DNA of 64,000 bases from Acidithiobacillus caldus ATCC 51756 (lineage in GTDB: Bacteria; Pseudomonadota; Gammaproteobacteria; Acidithiobacillales; Acidithiobacillaceae), in contig NZ_CP005986.1 in the NCBI RefSeq assembly GCF_000175575.2, positions 186,001 through 250,000 on the forward strand. The letters are read 5' to 3'. The notes beneath the pieces are model-generated. The model made no database searches. It worked only from the letters and a program-made list of their open reading frames with translations, and was not told the DNA's origin. Position 1 is the first letter of the stretch; each line of letters opens with the position of its first letter. Made by a program: the position numbers and the translations under genes. This document shows positions 17,298 through 26,646 of the stretch, in pieces.

Positions 17298-18008
17298 TTA
17301 CGCTGGCTGCTGCTGTGGTTGCAGGAAGCCGAATTTGATCAGTTTCTTGATCCAGCGAGAAGCATTGCGCTGCACGCTCAGCGCCTCATAGTCCGTGTCG
17401 GCATCCCGGTAGTACGTGCCGTGCAGCAGCATGAAGTAGATGATGCGCAGCATTTTGTGGGCCAGAGCGATGATGGAGCGCTTGTGTCCTCGGCGAACAA
17501 CGAGGCTCTGGAACTTGGAGCGCAGGGCGCATTGGGTACGACTGGCGGCGTGGGCGCATTCGCAGAGGATCCGGCGGACATAGGGATTGCCCTTGCGGGT
17601 TCGCCCACTTTTGCGTTTCCCGGCGGATTCATTGTTCCCGGGGCACAGGCCGGTCCAGGAAGTCAGTCGATCAGCGCTTCCGAAGACGCGCATGTCGTCC
17701 CCGATCTCGACCAGCAGCAGAGCGGCTCCCACCATATCGATACCCGGCAGGGTCTGCAGGAGTTGCAGGGCGTGCTTCTGCGGCTCTAGCCCCTCCAGCA
17801 GCTGAGCATCAAAGCGTGCGATTCGGTCCTCCAAATACTCAATATGGTTGAGCGTCTCCTCCAGGACAAAGCGGTGGCTCGCCGTCAACTCGCCTTGCAG
17901 GGCATCCAGGATCTCTTCGTGGCTGGCCTTGAGCCGTCGGCTGGCTAGTCGAAGTACCGCCTCTGGGGAGCCCCCCTGAATCAGGGCCTGGATCATGGCT
18001 CGAGCCGA
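17298..18008 (-). pseudogene. IS110-family transposase, 5' truncated second copy
   Basis: Same element as at 15588-16813, in the same orientation, with matching 3' flank (GAATGGGCACGAC at 15532 and 17242). It lacks roughly the first 160 residues, including all three N-terminal acidic catalytic residues, and begins abruptly at ARAMIQALIQ; at 18008 it is joined to IS21-like sequence. Transposase activity is lost. Confidence 0.88.
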
Positions 18009-18149
18009 ACACTTGCCAGCAGGGTGATCGTCGACGTACCGACCTTATACATAACAGAAAGAACCGCCGATCGCCCACCAAGCAAGGTGTTAAGTTGAAT
18101 TGCTGATTTGGTGTGCATCCTGTTCATTTTTCCGCGCTGACCGACAGGG
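18008..18149 (-). repeat. IS21-like terminal segment, copy 2
   Basis: Reverse-complement counterpart of 11613-11760. Read on the minus strand it begins TGTCGGTCAGCGCGG and contains AATGAACAGGATG and AACACCTTGCTTGGTGGG. It is joined to the truncated IS110 on one side and to an IS3 orfA remnant on the other. Confidence 0.65.
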
Positions 18150-18497
18150 TGATCGCCGAGCGGCACTCCCGACCATCTGCCTTCGGATATCCGGGCAGCG
18201 TTCGCGGATCCAGGAAGACAGGGTCCCAGGCCTTGGGTATCCCAGTGCTTTTCGCGTACTCGCCAGGCAACGGCCATGACCGAGATAGTAGTCAACGGCG
18301 GCCTGCTTCTGCGCCTCCGTATAAGGCGATCGCGATCGAACGTAACCCTTGGGGCAGTCCCGAGTTCACGCATACTCACGGTACCAAGCATTGAGGGCGT
18401 TTTTGCTCGGATAGCCCAGGCAGAGGATGGTGGCCGCGCGCTTCCCGCACTCCACATACCACTCCACGGCACGAATATGTTCCTCGTAGGAATACAT
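18150..18497 (-). pseudogene. IS3-family orfA remnant (IS150-like)
   Basis: Minus-strand frame reads MYSYEEHIRAVEWYVECGK, ATILCLGYPSKNALNAWYREYA, then a stop, and resumes GYVRSRSPYTEAQKQAAVDYYL and GRCLASTRKALGYPRPGTLSSWIRER. This is the double helix-turn-helix orfA of IS3-family elements. One stop and the fusion to IS21-like sequence at about 18149 make it dead. No orfB follows. Confidence 0.75.
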
Positions 18498-18556
18498 GAA
18501 CTACCTCGATGGTATCCAAGTTTTATCCGCACCCCCATCTGACCTAAATTTATGCA

Positions 18557-18590
18557 TTTTTTACGCACTTTATATATTTTTTTTATAGAC
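18557..18590 (+). promoter_or_regulatory. AT-rich motif upstream of kdp (KdpE-box-like)
   Basis: TTTTTTACGCACTTTATA followed by TATTTTTTTTATAGAC. It resembles the T-rich KdpE site of enterobacterial kdp promoters and shares TTTTACGCA-n-TTTATRTATT with the region before the porin at 23424. Likely operator/promoter for kdp; not proven. Confidence 0.5.
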
Positions 18591-18619
18591 ACTGGGTTCG
18601 CCGTTTGCAAAGCTCTTTC

Positions 18620-18655
18620 CCACGATCGGTCGTGGACCGCCCAGTTTGGGCGTCC
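18620..18655 (+). promoter_or_regulatory. Two back-to-back hairpins in the kdp leader
   Basis: Stem 1: CCACGA/TCGTGG with loop TCGG (18620-18635). Stem 2: GGACCGCCCA/TGGGCGTCC type (18634-18655), overlapping stem 1 by two bases, so they could be alternative or stacked. They lie between the AT-rich promoter region and the first ORF at 18698. Could stabilise or regulate the leader; no known riboswitch class recognised. Confidence 0.4.
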
Positions 18656-18697
18656 ATGGAGTCTGCTTTGATAGTGACAAGCACCCGGGGGGTTGTT

Positions 18698-18790
18698 ATG
18701 GAGTACGTGTATTTACTGATTATATTAGGCTTTTTTCTAGTCTCCATAGGTTTGGTCGAAGGATTGGAACGGTTGAGGAAGATAAGATGA
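18698..18790 (+). CDS. Small one-helix membrane protein upstream of kdpF
   Basis: 30 residues, MEYVYLLIILGFFLVSIGLV then EGLERLRKIR: one transmembrane helix and a basic tail. A G-rich ribosome site (GGGGGG) lies 6-11 nt upstream of the ATG. Its stop overlaps the kdpF start (ATGA). Small ORFs ending in ERLR-like tails are common just before kdpF in other bacteria, but no function is established; it may be an extra small Kdp subunit. Confidence 0.7.
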   Translation: MEYVYLLIILGFFLVSIGLVEGLERLRKIR

Positions 18791-18879
18791 GCCCGTTTAT
18801 TTGGATCGGCCTCGGCCTGGGTGTTTTTCTCTTTGGTTACCTGTTGGTGTTTCTAATCTTCCCGGAGCGTTTTCTATGA
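18787..18879 (+). CDS. kdpF: Potassium-transporting ATPase subunit KdpF
   Basis: 30 residues, MSPFIWIGLGLGVFLFGYLL then [10 protein letters not shown]: a single transmembrane helix ending in the PERF motif typical of KdpF, which stabilises the KdpABC complex. Translationally coupled on both sides: ATGA overlap with the preceding small ORF and with kdpA. Confidence 0.88.
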   Translation: MSPFIWIGLGLGVFLFGYLLVFLIFPERFL

Positions 18880-20636
18880 TGCCTAGCATCCTACTGACCT
18901 TAACCCTCTTGGTAGTAACGATAATACTCGCCATTCCCTTGGGACGATACATGTATCGCGTGTACCAAGGAGAAAACTTCTGGGCATCAAAGTTGCTCGC
19001 CCCAGTCGAAAGAGCCCTCTACCGCGTCTCTGGAATCTCTCCGGATCAGGAGATGGATTGGAAGCGCTACGCCATAACCTTGCTGGTATTTAGTTTGTTT
19101 GGCGGTTTATTCCTGTATGCCCTCCTCCTGGCACAACGATCACTGCCGCTCGATCCATTGCATTTCCGTGGAGTCCCTGCAGGATCAGCCTTTAACACAG
19201 CCGTGAGTTTTTTGACCAACACGAACTGGCAAGACTACTCAGGCGGTTCGACAATGAGTTACTTGTCCCAGATGCTCGGGCTTACCGTGCAGAATTTCCT
19301 CTCTGCGGCAGTTGGTATTACGTTTCTGCTACCGCTAATTCGTGCATTTTCTCGACACAGCACCAGAGACGTAGGAAACTTTTGGGTCGATCTAACCCGC
19401 ACGGTACTTTACGTTCTGCTGCCCTTGGCAAGCATCCTAGCCATTGCGCTGATGGAGCAGGGAGTCGTCCAAACTTTGGTGGCCGATGTATCCGTTCATC
19501 TTGTTGCTCCATTTTTATCTCACGGCAAAGAGATCGTCTCACAGACCCTGCATGTCGGACCGGTAGCTTCACAGGAGGCCATCATGATGTTGGGCAACAA
19601 TGGTGGTGGTTTCTTCAATATGAACGATGCCCATCCGTTTGAGAACCCGACGGGGTTGACCAATCTCCTCGAAACAGGCGCAATGATTTTGATTCCGATC
19701 GCGCTGGTTTTTCTTTTTGGGCATATGGTTCAATCGAAACGTAACGCGTGGATCATACTGGTCGCCATGCTCGTAATCTTTGTGCCGCTGACCTTTATCA
19801 GTCAGCATTTCGAACTGGCTGGCAACCCTCTGTTAACCCAGATGGGAGTAAATCAGAGTAATACCGTAAACTTAGCTGGTGGTGGGAATCTGGAAGGAGT
19901 GGAAGATCGGATTGGTGCTGCTGCCTCGGCGCTCTTTGCAACGCTCGCGACTGCCACGTCCACAGGTGCAGCCAACTGCGCGTATGATTCTCTGATGCCC
20001 CTTAGCGGTGGGATCAATCTCTTCCTGATGCAAATGGGAGAGGTCGTATTTGGTGGGGTGGGATCTGGTCTTGCAAGCTTTCTGACCTTTATGATTTTCG
20101 CGGTATTCATCGGAGGTCTTATGGTCGGTCGCACCCCGGAGTTTCTTGGCAAAAAGATTGAATCCTATGAAATAAAAATGGCATCCCTGTCGATTCTGAT
20201 CATGCCGCTTTTGGTGCTTATTGGTACCGCCATCGCAGTTTCTACGCACGCGGGCCGGGCGGGAGTTTTTAATCCCGGACCTCATGGTTTCAGTGAGATT
20301 CTGTATGCGGTTACCAGCCCAGCAAACAATAATGGTAGCGCCTTTGGAGGCTTGAGTAATGATACGCGCTTCTACAATATATTGACCGGAATGTGCATGC
20401 TCTTTGGTCGGTATTGGGTATACCTACCACTTCTGGCCATGGTTGGCTCATTGGTGGAGAAAAAGCGTGTCCCAGCGAGCGTTGGAACCTTGGCGACAGA
20501 TACGCCTATTTTCATGGGATTGACAGTCGGGGTGATTCTCCTGGTGGGCGCATTGAATTTCTTTCCGGCACTGGCGCTGGGCCCAATTGCCGAACAATTA
20601 ACTCCTGTTACCTCCGTATTGACACATCGAGGATAA
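18876..20636 (+). CDS. kdpA: Potassium-transporting ATPase subunit A
   Basis: 586 residues from the ATG that overlaps the kdpF stop (an ATG three bases on is equally possible). KdpA is the K+-selective channel-like subunit of the Kdp pump. The four pore-loop signatures are intact: [11 protein letters not shown] (about residue 113), [15 protein letters not shown] (about 240), [13 protein letters not shown] (about 368) and NNNGSAFGG (about 483). Ten membrane helices expected. Followed 4 bp later by kdpB. Confidence 0.96.
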   Translation: MMPSILLTLTLLVVTIILAIPLGRYMYRVYQGENFWASKLLAPVERALYRVSGISPDQEMDWKRYAITLLVFSLFGGLFLYALLLAQRSLPLDPLHFRGVPAGSAFNTAVSFLTNTNWQDYSGGSTMSYLSQMLGLTVQNFLSAAVGITFLLPLIRAFSRHSTRDVGNFWVDLTRTVLYVLLPLASILAIALMEQGVVQTLVADVSVHLVAPFLSHGKEIVSQTLHVGPVASQEAIMMLGNNGGGFFNMNDAHPFENPTGLTNLLETGAMILIPIALVFLFGHMVQSKRNAWIILVAMLVIFVPLTFISQHFELAGNPLLTQMGVNQSNTVNLAGGGNLEGVEDRIGAAASALFATLATATSTGAANCAYDSLMPLSGGINLFLMQMGEVVFGGVGSGLASFLTFMIFAVFIGGLMVGRTPEFLGKKIESYEIKMASLSILIMPLLVLIGTAIAVSTHAGRAGVFNPGPHGFSEILYAVTSPANNNGSAFGGLSNDTRFYNILTGMCMLFGRYWVYLPLLAMVGSLVEKKRVPASVGTLATDTPIFMGLTVGVILLVGALNFFPALALGPIAEQLTPVTSVLTHRG

Positions 20637-20640
20637 CGTT

Positions 20641-22701
20641 ATGTCGGATATGAATGTATCTTCTCCAATGATTTGGGGTACAATTGTCAAAGATTCTGCT
20701 CGCGACAGTTTTACTCTGCTCTCTCTCCGGCATCAGCTCCGCAACCCGGTTATGGCCGTGGTATATTTGTCGTCCTGGCTGTTGCTGGTCATGCTCGTGT
20801 ACGACCTGTTTAGGGGATCAAGCGAAACCGTTTTTGTCGGATTTATCGACTTGTGGCTTTGGCTGACGCTTCTCTTTGCGAATTTCGCGGAAGCCCTGGC
20901 AGAGCGCCAAGGGCAGGCTCAAGCGGCTAGTTTGCGGCAGAGTCGGCAGGAGATGGCCGCAAAGAAGTTGTCTCGGGCCGAACGTTCATCGGCCTACACG
21001 ATTGTGCCGGGTGCAAGCCTTCGTGTGGGAGACTTTGTACTGGTCGAGGCAGGAGATCTGGTGCCAACTGACGGCGACGCGGTTTTGGGGGTGGCTGCGG
21101 TCGATGAAAGCGCTATCACCGGAGAGAGCGCCCCTGTCATTCGGGAGAGTGGAGGTGATCGTAGCGCGGTTACCGGAGGTACGCGCGTGATTTCCGACTG
21201 GTTGGTGATTCGTGTTACCCAGGAAGCGGGTAACACCTTCCTCGACCGGATGATCGGCATGGTAGAGAGCGCCACGCGCCGGAAGACCCCAAACGAAATT
21301 GCCCTCAGTGTGTTGCTCGTTGTGCTTACCCTGGTCTTTCTGGTGGTCACCCTGACGCTCTACGCATTTTCCTGGTACAGCGTTCACTACGCCAGCCACG
21401 CGGGCCATGTGATCAGCCTCCCAATTCTCATAGCTCTCCTGGTCTGCCTGATTCCAACAACCATCGGTGCGCTGTTGCCGGCCATTGGTATCGCTGGCAT
21501 CGTCCGGCTCCTGAAGGCCAAGGTGGTCGCCATGTCGGGACGCGCCATCGAGGCGGCCGGTGACGCGGACATTCTCCTTTTGGACAAAACGGGAACGATC
21601 ACCCTGGGCAACCGGCAGGCAGATATATTTTATCCGGTCGGTCGCGTAACCAGTGACGAGCTTGCCCTGGCGGCACGTCGGGCCTCATTGGCCGACAATA
21701 CCCCGGAAGGCAAGAGCATTGTTGCGCTCGCGGAGAAAAACTTCCCCGATCGTAAGGAAGCCCTCCCCGAAGGCGCCACCTTCATTGCGTTTACGGCAGA
21801 GAGCCGCATGAGTGGTGTCAACTGGGACGGCGTGGCCCTGCGTAAGGGGGCACCGGACGCGATCAAAGCCTATGTCCTTGAGTCGGGTGGCGAGTGGCCC
21901 AAGGAACTGGACACGCTGGTCGATCAGGTTGCCGGTAGCGGTTCGACACCGCTCGTCGTTTGCGCCGACGCCCAAGTATTGGGAGTCGTCGAACTACGCG
22001 ACATCATCAAATCCGGTATCCGGGAACGCTTTGCCGAACTGCGAGAAATGGGTATTCGCACAGTTATGGTTACCGGAGACAATCCGTTGACTGCCGCCGC
22101 CATAGCCGCGGAAGCCGGTGTGGACGACTATCTTGCTGAAGCCAAACCGGAAACGAAGCTTGCGCGGATTCGCCAATATCAGCAAGAGGGTTATATGGTC
22201 GCGATGACCGGCGACGGGACCAACGATGCTCCTGCTCTTGCACAAGCGGACGTTGGCCTGTGCATGGCCAGTGGTACCCAGGCTGCTCGGGAGGCATCCA
22301 ATATGGTGGATCTGGACTCCGATCCTACGAAGTTGCTGGACATCGTGCGCATCGGAAAGCAATTGCTGATGACCCGAGGAGCACTCACGACCTTTAGCAT
22401 CGCCAACGACGTTGCAAAGTACTTCGCAATCATCCCCGCTGCTTTTGTCGCCACGTACCCGCAACTCTCGGCGCTCAACATTATGGACCTGAATTCGCCA
22501 AGCGACGCCATTATGGCGGCGGTGATTTTCAATGCGATCATTATTCCGTTCCTCATCCCCTTAGCACTGCGCGGAATTAAGTTCCGAGCCGAATCCGCAG
22601 AGCAAATCCTTCGCCGAAATGTCTGGATCTATGGGCTAGGCGGCATCGTTGCCCCATTTGTCGGGATCAAGCTCATCGATATGCTGTTGGCCGTACTCTA
22701 G
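20641..22701 (+). CDS. kdpB: Potassium-transporting ATPase ATP-binding subunit B
   Basis: 686-residue P-type ATPase (type IA) that powers K+ uptake by KdpA. Motifs in order: ITGESAPV (actuator TGES, about residue 157), [12 protein letters not shown] (phosphorylated Asp, about 315), [14 protein letters not shown] (about 475) and [18 protein letters not shown] (about 522). Seven transmembrane helices, with the usual C-terminal [18 protein letters not shown] segment. No sign of decay. Sits between kdpA and kdpC in one transcript. Confidence 0.97.
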   Translation: MSDMNVSSPMIWGTIVKDSARDSFTLLSLRHQLRNPVMAVVYLSSWLLLVMLVYDLFRGSSETVFVGFIDLWLWLTLLFANFAEALAERQGQAQAASLRQSRQEMAAKKLSRAERSSAYTIVPGASLRVGDFVLVEAGDLVPTDGDAVLGVAAVDESAITGESAPVIRESGGDRSAVTGGTRVISDWLVIRVTQEAGNTFLDRMIGMVESATRRKTPNEIALSVLLVVLTLVFLVVTLTLYAFSWYSVHYASHAGHVISLPILIALLVCLIPTTIGALLPAIGIAGIVRLLKAKVVAMSGRAIEAAGDADILLLDKTGTITLGNRQADIFYPVGRVTSDELALAARRASLADNTPEGKSIVALAEKNFPDRKEALPEGATFIAFTAESRMSGVNWDGVALRKGAPDAIKAYVLESGGEWPKELDTLVDQVAGSGSTPLVVCADAQVLGVVELRDIIKSGIRERFAELREMGIRTVMVTGDNPLTAAAIAAEAGVDDYLAEAKPETKLARIRQYQQEGYMVAMTGDGTNDAPALAQADVGLCMASGTQAAREASNMVDLDSDPTKLLDIVRIGKQLLMTRGALTTFSIANDVAKYFAIIPAAFVATYPQLSALNIMDLNSPSDAIMAAVIFNAIIIPFLIPLALRGIKFRAESAEQILRRNVWIYGLGGIVAPFVGIKLIDMLLAVL

Positions 22702-22711
22702 GAGAAGACAG

Positions 22712-23314
22712 ATGCTTAAAGAGATCAGAACGGCGCTCGTGTTATTTTTGTTACTGGCGGTATTGACTGGGCTGGTCTACCCCTTGGTCATGACCGGCAT
22801 TGGTCAACTGGCGTTTCCGTATCAAGCCAACGGCTCTTTGATACGCGAGAATGGCAAAATCGTGGGGTCGGCGCTGATCGGCCAGTACTTTCGCGAACCC
22901 CAGTACTTCTGGAGTCGACCCTCAGCAACATCACCCATGCCGTATAATGGGGCGGGTTCGAGCGCCTCCAACCTTGGCCCGAACAACCCTGTGCTGTTGC
23001 AGCACGTCAAGGCTCGGGTCGAGGCACTCAAGCGGGCCGACCCCGCAGAAAAAGGCCCGGTTCCGGTCGATCTGGTGACGTCTTCGGCGAGCGGACTCGA
23101 CCCCGACATCAGTATTGCCGCGGCAAACTACCAGATTTTGCGCATCGCCCACAGCGGAGGGATCAGCCCAGCCAGGTTGAAGGCACTCGTGCAGCGCTAT
23201 ACCACCTATCCGCTTTTGGGTTTTATCGGTGAACCGGTGGTTAATGCCGTACGCTTGAATCTTGCTTTGCACGCCATATATCAGCATATGAGCCGAGGCA
23301 GAGAGGGTAAGTAA
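22712..23314 (+). CDS. kdpC: Potassium-transporting ATPase subunit C
   Basis: 200 residues, start ATG at 22712 with GGAGAAGA upstream. One N-terminal helix (ALVLFLLLAVLTGLVYPLV) and a periplasmic domain with QLAFPYQANGSLI, IGQYFREPQYFWSRPSAT, GSSASNLGPNNP and the C-terminal LGFIGEPVVNAVRLNLAL, all typical of KdpC. It is the last gene of the operon and is followed by a strong terminator at 23390. No kdpD is present in this window. Confidence 0.96.
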   Translation: MLKEIRTALVLFLLLAVLTGLVYPLVMTGIGQLAFPYQANGSLIRENGKIVGSALIGQYFREPQYFWSRPSATSPMPYNGAGSSASNLGPNNPVLLQHVKARVEALKRADPAEKGPVPVDLVTSSASGLDPDISIAAANYQILRIAHSGGISPARLKALVQRYTTYPLLGFIGEPVVNAVRLNLALHAIYQHMSRGREGK

Positions 23315-23389
23315 TAGCTTGCCCAGGAAACGGGTGCGATGTCCTCGGCGGGCAAACAAGCACGTAAAACGGGAATATGTCGTTAATAA

Positions 23390-23411
23390 AAAGGCGCCGA
23401 GAGGCGCCTTT
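23390..23411 (+). terminator. Rho-independent terminator after kdpC
   Basis: Perfect 9-bp stem AAAGGCGCC/GGCGCCTTT with loop GAGA, followed by CTTTGTGTT and preceded by A-rich sequence, so it can work in both directions. Confidence 0.88.
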
Positions 23412-23423
23412 CTTTGTGTTCAA

Positions 23424-23465
23424 ATTTTACGCAAATTTTATGTATTATTTATTTTATTTTTACGA
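23424..23465 (+). promoter_or_regulatory. AT-rich motif upstream of porin, shared with kdp
   Basis: ATTTTACGCAAATTTTATG followed by TATTATTTATTTTATTTTTACG. The start matches the kdp upstream motif at 18557 (TTTTACGCA, then TTTATRTATT), and TTTTTACG recurs at its end. Likely a shared regulator site and AT-rich promoter. Confidence 0.5.
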
Positions 23466-23559
23466 TAAACCGTCTATCTTTTAGGGAGTACCTAAATGGT
23501 GGCGAACCTCACGCTACCAACGTGGGTATCCGTAGAGTTCTTCCAGAAGGAGTGGCAAC

Positions 23560-24729
23560 GTGACGATCCGTAACTCCCTGCGCAGGCAAATCCAGTACGC
23601 ATGTGTCGCACTCTGCGTGCCCGTATCTGCCAGCGCTCTGACCCTTCCGAGCCCCTATATGGTCTCTGCAGGCCCCTTGGGCCAGATCGGCGTACAGGGG
23701 GTAGTCAGTGGTCTTGGGTTTTATCAGGATAATCCCCAAGGGACTGTTGCCGGAACCCTGGCCAGCAAGCATGTCGGTGCCGATATCAGTAACGGTCTTG
23801 TCATCGTGCAGAAAAGCAGTGGCCTCGTCCAATTCACCCTCGAGGCCGGGGCCTACAGCTTCCCGACCCTGGCATCCTGGTTCACCTCGGCGAGCCAAAC
23901 CGTCAACGACTTTGGGGCCCTGCCAGTTGCCTACGTGACGCTTGCCCCGAGCAAGGCGTTCTCTGTGGAGATCGGTAAACTGCCCACCCTCATCGGTGCC
24001 GAGGACGGGTTTACCTTTCAGAACCTCAACATCGAACGGGGACTGTTGTGGGATGTGGAACCCATCGTCAGTCGCGGTGTGCAGGCCAATTACAGCATGG
24101 GTCCGCTCAGCGCATCTTTGTCCTGGAACGATGGCTATTACTCCAACCGCTACAACACGGTCAGCGGCGACCTGACCTGGACCATCGATGGCAGCAACAG
24201 TCTGGAGTTCTACGCGAGCGGGAACCTCGGCAAAGCCGGTGGCAGCACGACCAATACCTACGGTGCGGGGAATATCGCCGACGGGGCCGACGACAGCACG
24301 ATCTACGGACTGATTTACACCTACAACCACGGTCCGCTGACGATAGAGCCCTACCTGCAGTACATGCGTACGCCGGCCCAGTTGGGGATTGGCCTTGACC
24401 ACGGCTTTTCCAATTACGGAGGCGCCGTGCTCGCGAGCTACAGCTTTACTCCGACGTTCAGTCTGACTGGCCGGGTGGAGTACCTCGGGGTGTCGGGCCA
24501 TCCAGGCTTGGGACAGGAGTCCTATGCCAGCGGCATTACCGACCTGCCCGAGGATTCCCACGCTTGGTCGGTGACCCTGACGCCCACCTATCAGGCCGGG
24601 GATTTCTTCCTGCGCGGGGAATTGTCCTATGTCACCGCGTCGTGTCCGACGGGCCTTGGTTTCTCAGGGGCTACGGGCCAGGGAACTACCCAGTTGCGGG
24701 GACTTATCGAGACGGGTTTTTTGTTTTGA
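23560..24729 (+). CDS. OmpL-like outer-membrane porin (beta-barrel porin-2 type)
   Basis: 389 residues from GTG at 23560 with AAGGAG upstream. Signal peptide through VSASA-LTL. Strand-rich mature protein with the porin-2 features VEIGKLPTLIGAEDGFTFQN, RGLLWDVEPIVSRGVQANY, SWNDGYYSNRYNTVSGDLTW and ASYSFTPTFSLTGRVEYLG, ending TGFLF with the C-terminal Phe. Such porins are often found next to kdp, and here it shares an upstream motif with kdp, so it may supply K+ or small solutes to the periplasm. The pore substrate is not known. Confidence 0.82.
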   Translation: MTIRNSLRRQIQYACVALCVPVSASALTLPSPYMVSAGPLGQIGVQGVVSGLGFYQDNPQGTVAGTLASKHVGADISNGLVIVQKSSGLVQFTLEAGAYSFPTLASWFTSASQTVNDFGALPVAYVTLAPSKAFSVEIGKLPTLIGAEDGFTFQNLNIERGLLWDVEPIVSRGVQANYSMGPLSASLSWNDGYYSNRYNTVSGDLTWTIDGSNSLEFYASGNLGKAGGSTTNTYGAGNIADGADDSTIYGLIYTYNHGPLTIEPYLQYMRTPAQLGIGLDHGFSNYGGAVLASYSFTPTFSLTGRVEYLGVSGHPGLGQESYASGITDLPEDSHAWSVTLTPTYQAGDFFLRGELSYVTASCPTGLGFSGATGQGTTQLRGLIETGFLF

Positions 24730-24815
24730 ACGACAGTTGATGGTGGAGGCTTCGTTGGGAGTTTGCGAAGCCGTATGGCGCTCGCCCACAGTGGGTATGC
24801 CGAATGAGGGTAGCT

Positions 24816-25025
24816 ATGGAACCGCTTAAGATGCAGATAAAGAAGGCCGAATGGCAAGGATATCGCTGGGCGCTGGATCACCCACAGGCCAATCCCGATG
24901 CCATAGAAGCCGCCTGTTACACCCTATATTCCGAAAACCGTGCTGGTGTTCTGCTCTATGCCTTCGAGCGCGGCTGTGCTTTGGCGCAAGCCGGTGTCCA
25001 GCCGGAAGCCCCCGAGCCTGTGTAG
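24816..25025 (+). CDS. Small hypothetical protein with RWALDHPQA motif
   Basis: 69 residues, start ATG at 24816 with GAGGG 6 nt upstream. Predicted soluble helical protein: KKAEWQGYRWALDHPQANP, then IEAACYTLY, LLYAFERGCALAQAG. The GxRWAxxHPQA segment recurs in the membrane protein at 26011-26313, so the two are probably paralogues. It precedes the glutamate-kinase-like gene by 45 bp. Function unknown. Confidence 0.6.
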   Translation: MEPLKMQIKKAEWQGYRWALDHPQANPDAIEAACYTLYSENRAGVLLYAFERGCALAQAGVQPEAPEPV

Positions 25026-25070
25026 AGATTATCCGACGAGTATACGTGAACCGTCTCAGAGGAGTCCGTC

Positions 25071-25973
25071 ATGTTGAGAAGTGCAAAGGTTGAACTACGG
25101 CAAAATCCGTCCACGAGGCACGTCACGTGTCTGGGTCATCGCTGGGTCATCAAAGTGGGAAGCAGCGTGCTCACTCGGGATGACGGCCAACCGGATCGTG
25201 TGGCTATTCGCGGCCTGGTCTTTCAGATAGCGGCGCTGCGCGAGCAGGGTGTGGAGATAGTGCTGGTGAGCTCGGGCTCCGTCAGCGTCGGCCAAGGCCA
25301 CTTGCGCGAGCGTGCCGGCGATCCTGGCACCGATGCGGTGGTACGGCGAGTCGCGGCAAGTTTGGGGCAGGCAGCGCTGATGCGGGTCTTCCAGGAAAGC
25401 TTCGAGGCCTGCGAAACGTTTTGTGGACAACTGCTGCTGACGAGCGCGGATCTTTCCGGTCGGCACGCCCAGCGCCGTCTGCGCCGTTCCCTCGGCACGC
25501 TCCTGACCATGGGTGCTGTGCCGATCGTCAACGAGAACGATGCTACGACACATGCCGGTAACGGCATTGGCAACAACGATCTGCTCGCTGCCCACGTCGC
25601 CCGAGCCTGGCGCGCGGACTTATTGGTTTTACTCACCGACCAGGGGGGCCTGTACACCGCTGATCCACGCCGAGACGCCCTGGCGCGTTTGGTAGAGGTC
25701 TGCCATGGCAATGATCCCAGGATACTGGCGATGGCTGGCGGCGACACGGGAGTGCACGGAACGGGCGGTATGGCCACCAAGATTCAGGCGGCTATCCTCG
25801 CCGGTGGCCGTGGTATTCCCACGCGCATCGCCGCTGGACGACAGAGTCACGTATTGTTACGCATTCGCCGGGGAGAAAGAGTGGGCACCTGGGTTCTGCC
25901 GCCCGCGACCTGGAGCCTGGGTCAGCGCTTGGGGCTGCCGGCCCTCCCGCAACCGGCTTACCAATGGGCGTGA
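25071..25973 (+). CDS. Glutamate 5-kinase-like protein lacking the PUA domain
   Basis: 300 residues of the amino-acid kinase fold. ProB landmarks: WVIKVGSSVLT (phosphate loop), IVLVSSGSVSVGQGHL (normally SSGAVAAG), VRRVAASLGQ, VPIVNENDATTHAGNGIGNND, LLVLLTDQGGLYTADPR and GTGGMATKIQAAILAGGRGI. Full-length ProB has about 370 residues with a C-terminal PUA domain; here the protein ends after the kinase fold. Glutamate 5-phosphate is the first step of proline synthesis, a compatible solute, which fits the Kdp neighbourhood. The altered SSG loop leaves open another acid substrate. Confidence 0.8.
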   Translation: MLRSAKVELRQNPSTRHVTCLGHRWVIKVGSSVLTRDDGQPDRVAIRGLVFQIAALREQGVEIVLVSSGSVSVGQGHLRERAGDPGTDAVVRRVAASLGQAALMRVFQESFEACETFCGQLLLTSADLSGRHAQRRLRRSLGTLLTMGAVPIVNENDATTHAGNGIGNNDLLAAHVARAWRADLLVLLTDQGGLYTADPRRDALARLVEVCHGNDPRILAMAGGDTGVHGTGGMATKIQAAILAGGRGIPTRIAAGRQSHVLLRIRRGERVGTWVLPPATWSLGQRLGLPALPQPAYQWA

Positions 25974-26010
25974 ACCGGAAACGCCGCCGCTTGCCCCAAG
26001 GAAAGTTATC

Positions 26011-26313
26011 GTGCTCTCGCCGAACCCATGGCCATCCCTGACGAGGGGTTTGGTTTGGCTGCTGCCGGCGGTGTGGTTTTGCCTCGTGTGGCTTGCACAG
26101 AGCAGACTTCGTTTACGCAGGGCATTCCGAGATGGCCAGCGCTGGGCGCGCCAGCACCCGCAGGCGGACTTGCATCCGGCAATTCTTACTGCCCAGGCGC
26201 GCTGGCCACTGCGCGATGCAGGCCAAGATCCGTGTTTTTACGCCTTTCTCAAGGGCTATCACGCAGCGCGTCGGCAGGATAGGGACGCGCTGCAAACGGG
26301 GTTGAAGCCGTGA
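26011..26313 (+). CDS. Small membrane protein with RWARQHPQA motif
   Basis: 100 residues from a GTG at 26011 with AAGGA about 8 nt upstream. One N-terminal membrane helix (LVWLLPAVWFCLVWLAQS), then a basic soluble part FRDGQRWARQHPQADLHPAI and CFYAFLKGYHAARRQDRDAL. The GxRWAxxHPQA core matches the 24816-25025 protein. It follows the kinase-like gene by 37 bp and probably forms one operon with it. Function unknown. Confidence 0.55.
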   Translation: MLSPNPWPSLTRGLVWLLPAVWFCLVWLAQSRLRLRRAFRDGQRWARQHPQADLHPAILTAQARWPLRDAGQDPCFYAFLKGYHAARRQDRDALQTGLKP

Positions 26314-26646
26314 TCCATGTCGTCCGTAAATCCGTTTTTCTCACCTTGGGTCGCTTTGGGAGGAGTTGCTTATGCTATACGGTGTGATTCTGAGCTTTGC
26401 TTTACTCCTTTTGGGCCTTTATTGGCTCTACGCTCGGCACCTCGCCGCTGCCGATTCTGCGCGTAGGGAGCGGCAATCCTTGCGGGCCAGACCGGGTATT
26501 TTCCCCGGCATCGAAAAGCTCCTGCCGCGTGTCGCGCCCCACGATCTTTTTCCGTGGGGCAAAGCTTTTTTTGAGCCCAGCCGCAGGGCTAGGGAATCGC
26601 GCCAGTGGGAGCTTCTGGTCGACCTCGAGCACCGCGCTTTTTGGTA

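Noticed and set aside
18620-18697. c-di-AMP (ydaO) or other riboswitch in the kdp leader
   Set aside because: Only two short hairpins are visible; no known riboswitch consensus could be recognised.
23509-24561. 350-codon minus-strand frame opposite the porin
   Set aside because: Shadow of the porin coding bias; no ribosome site, no family signal.
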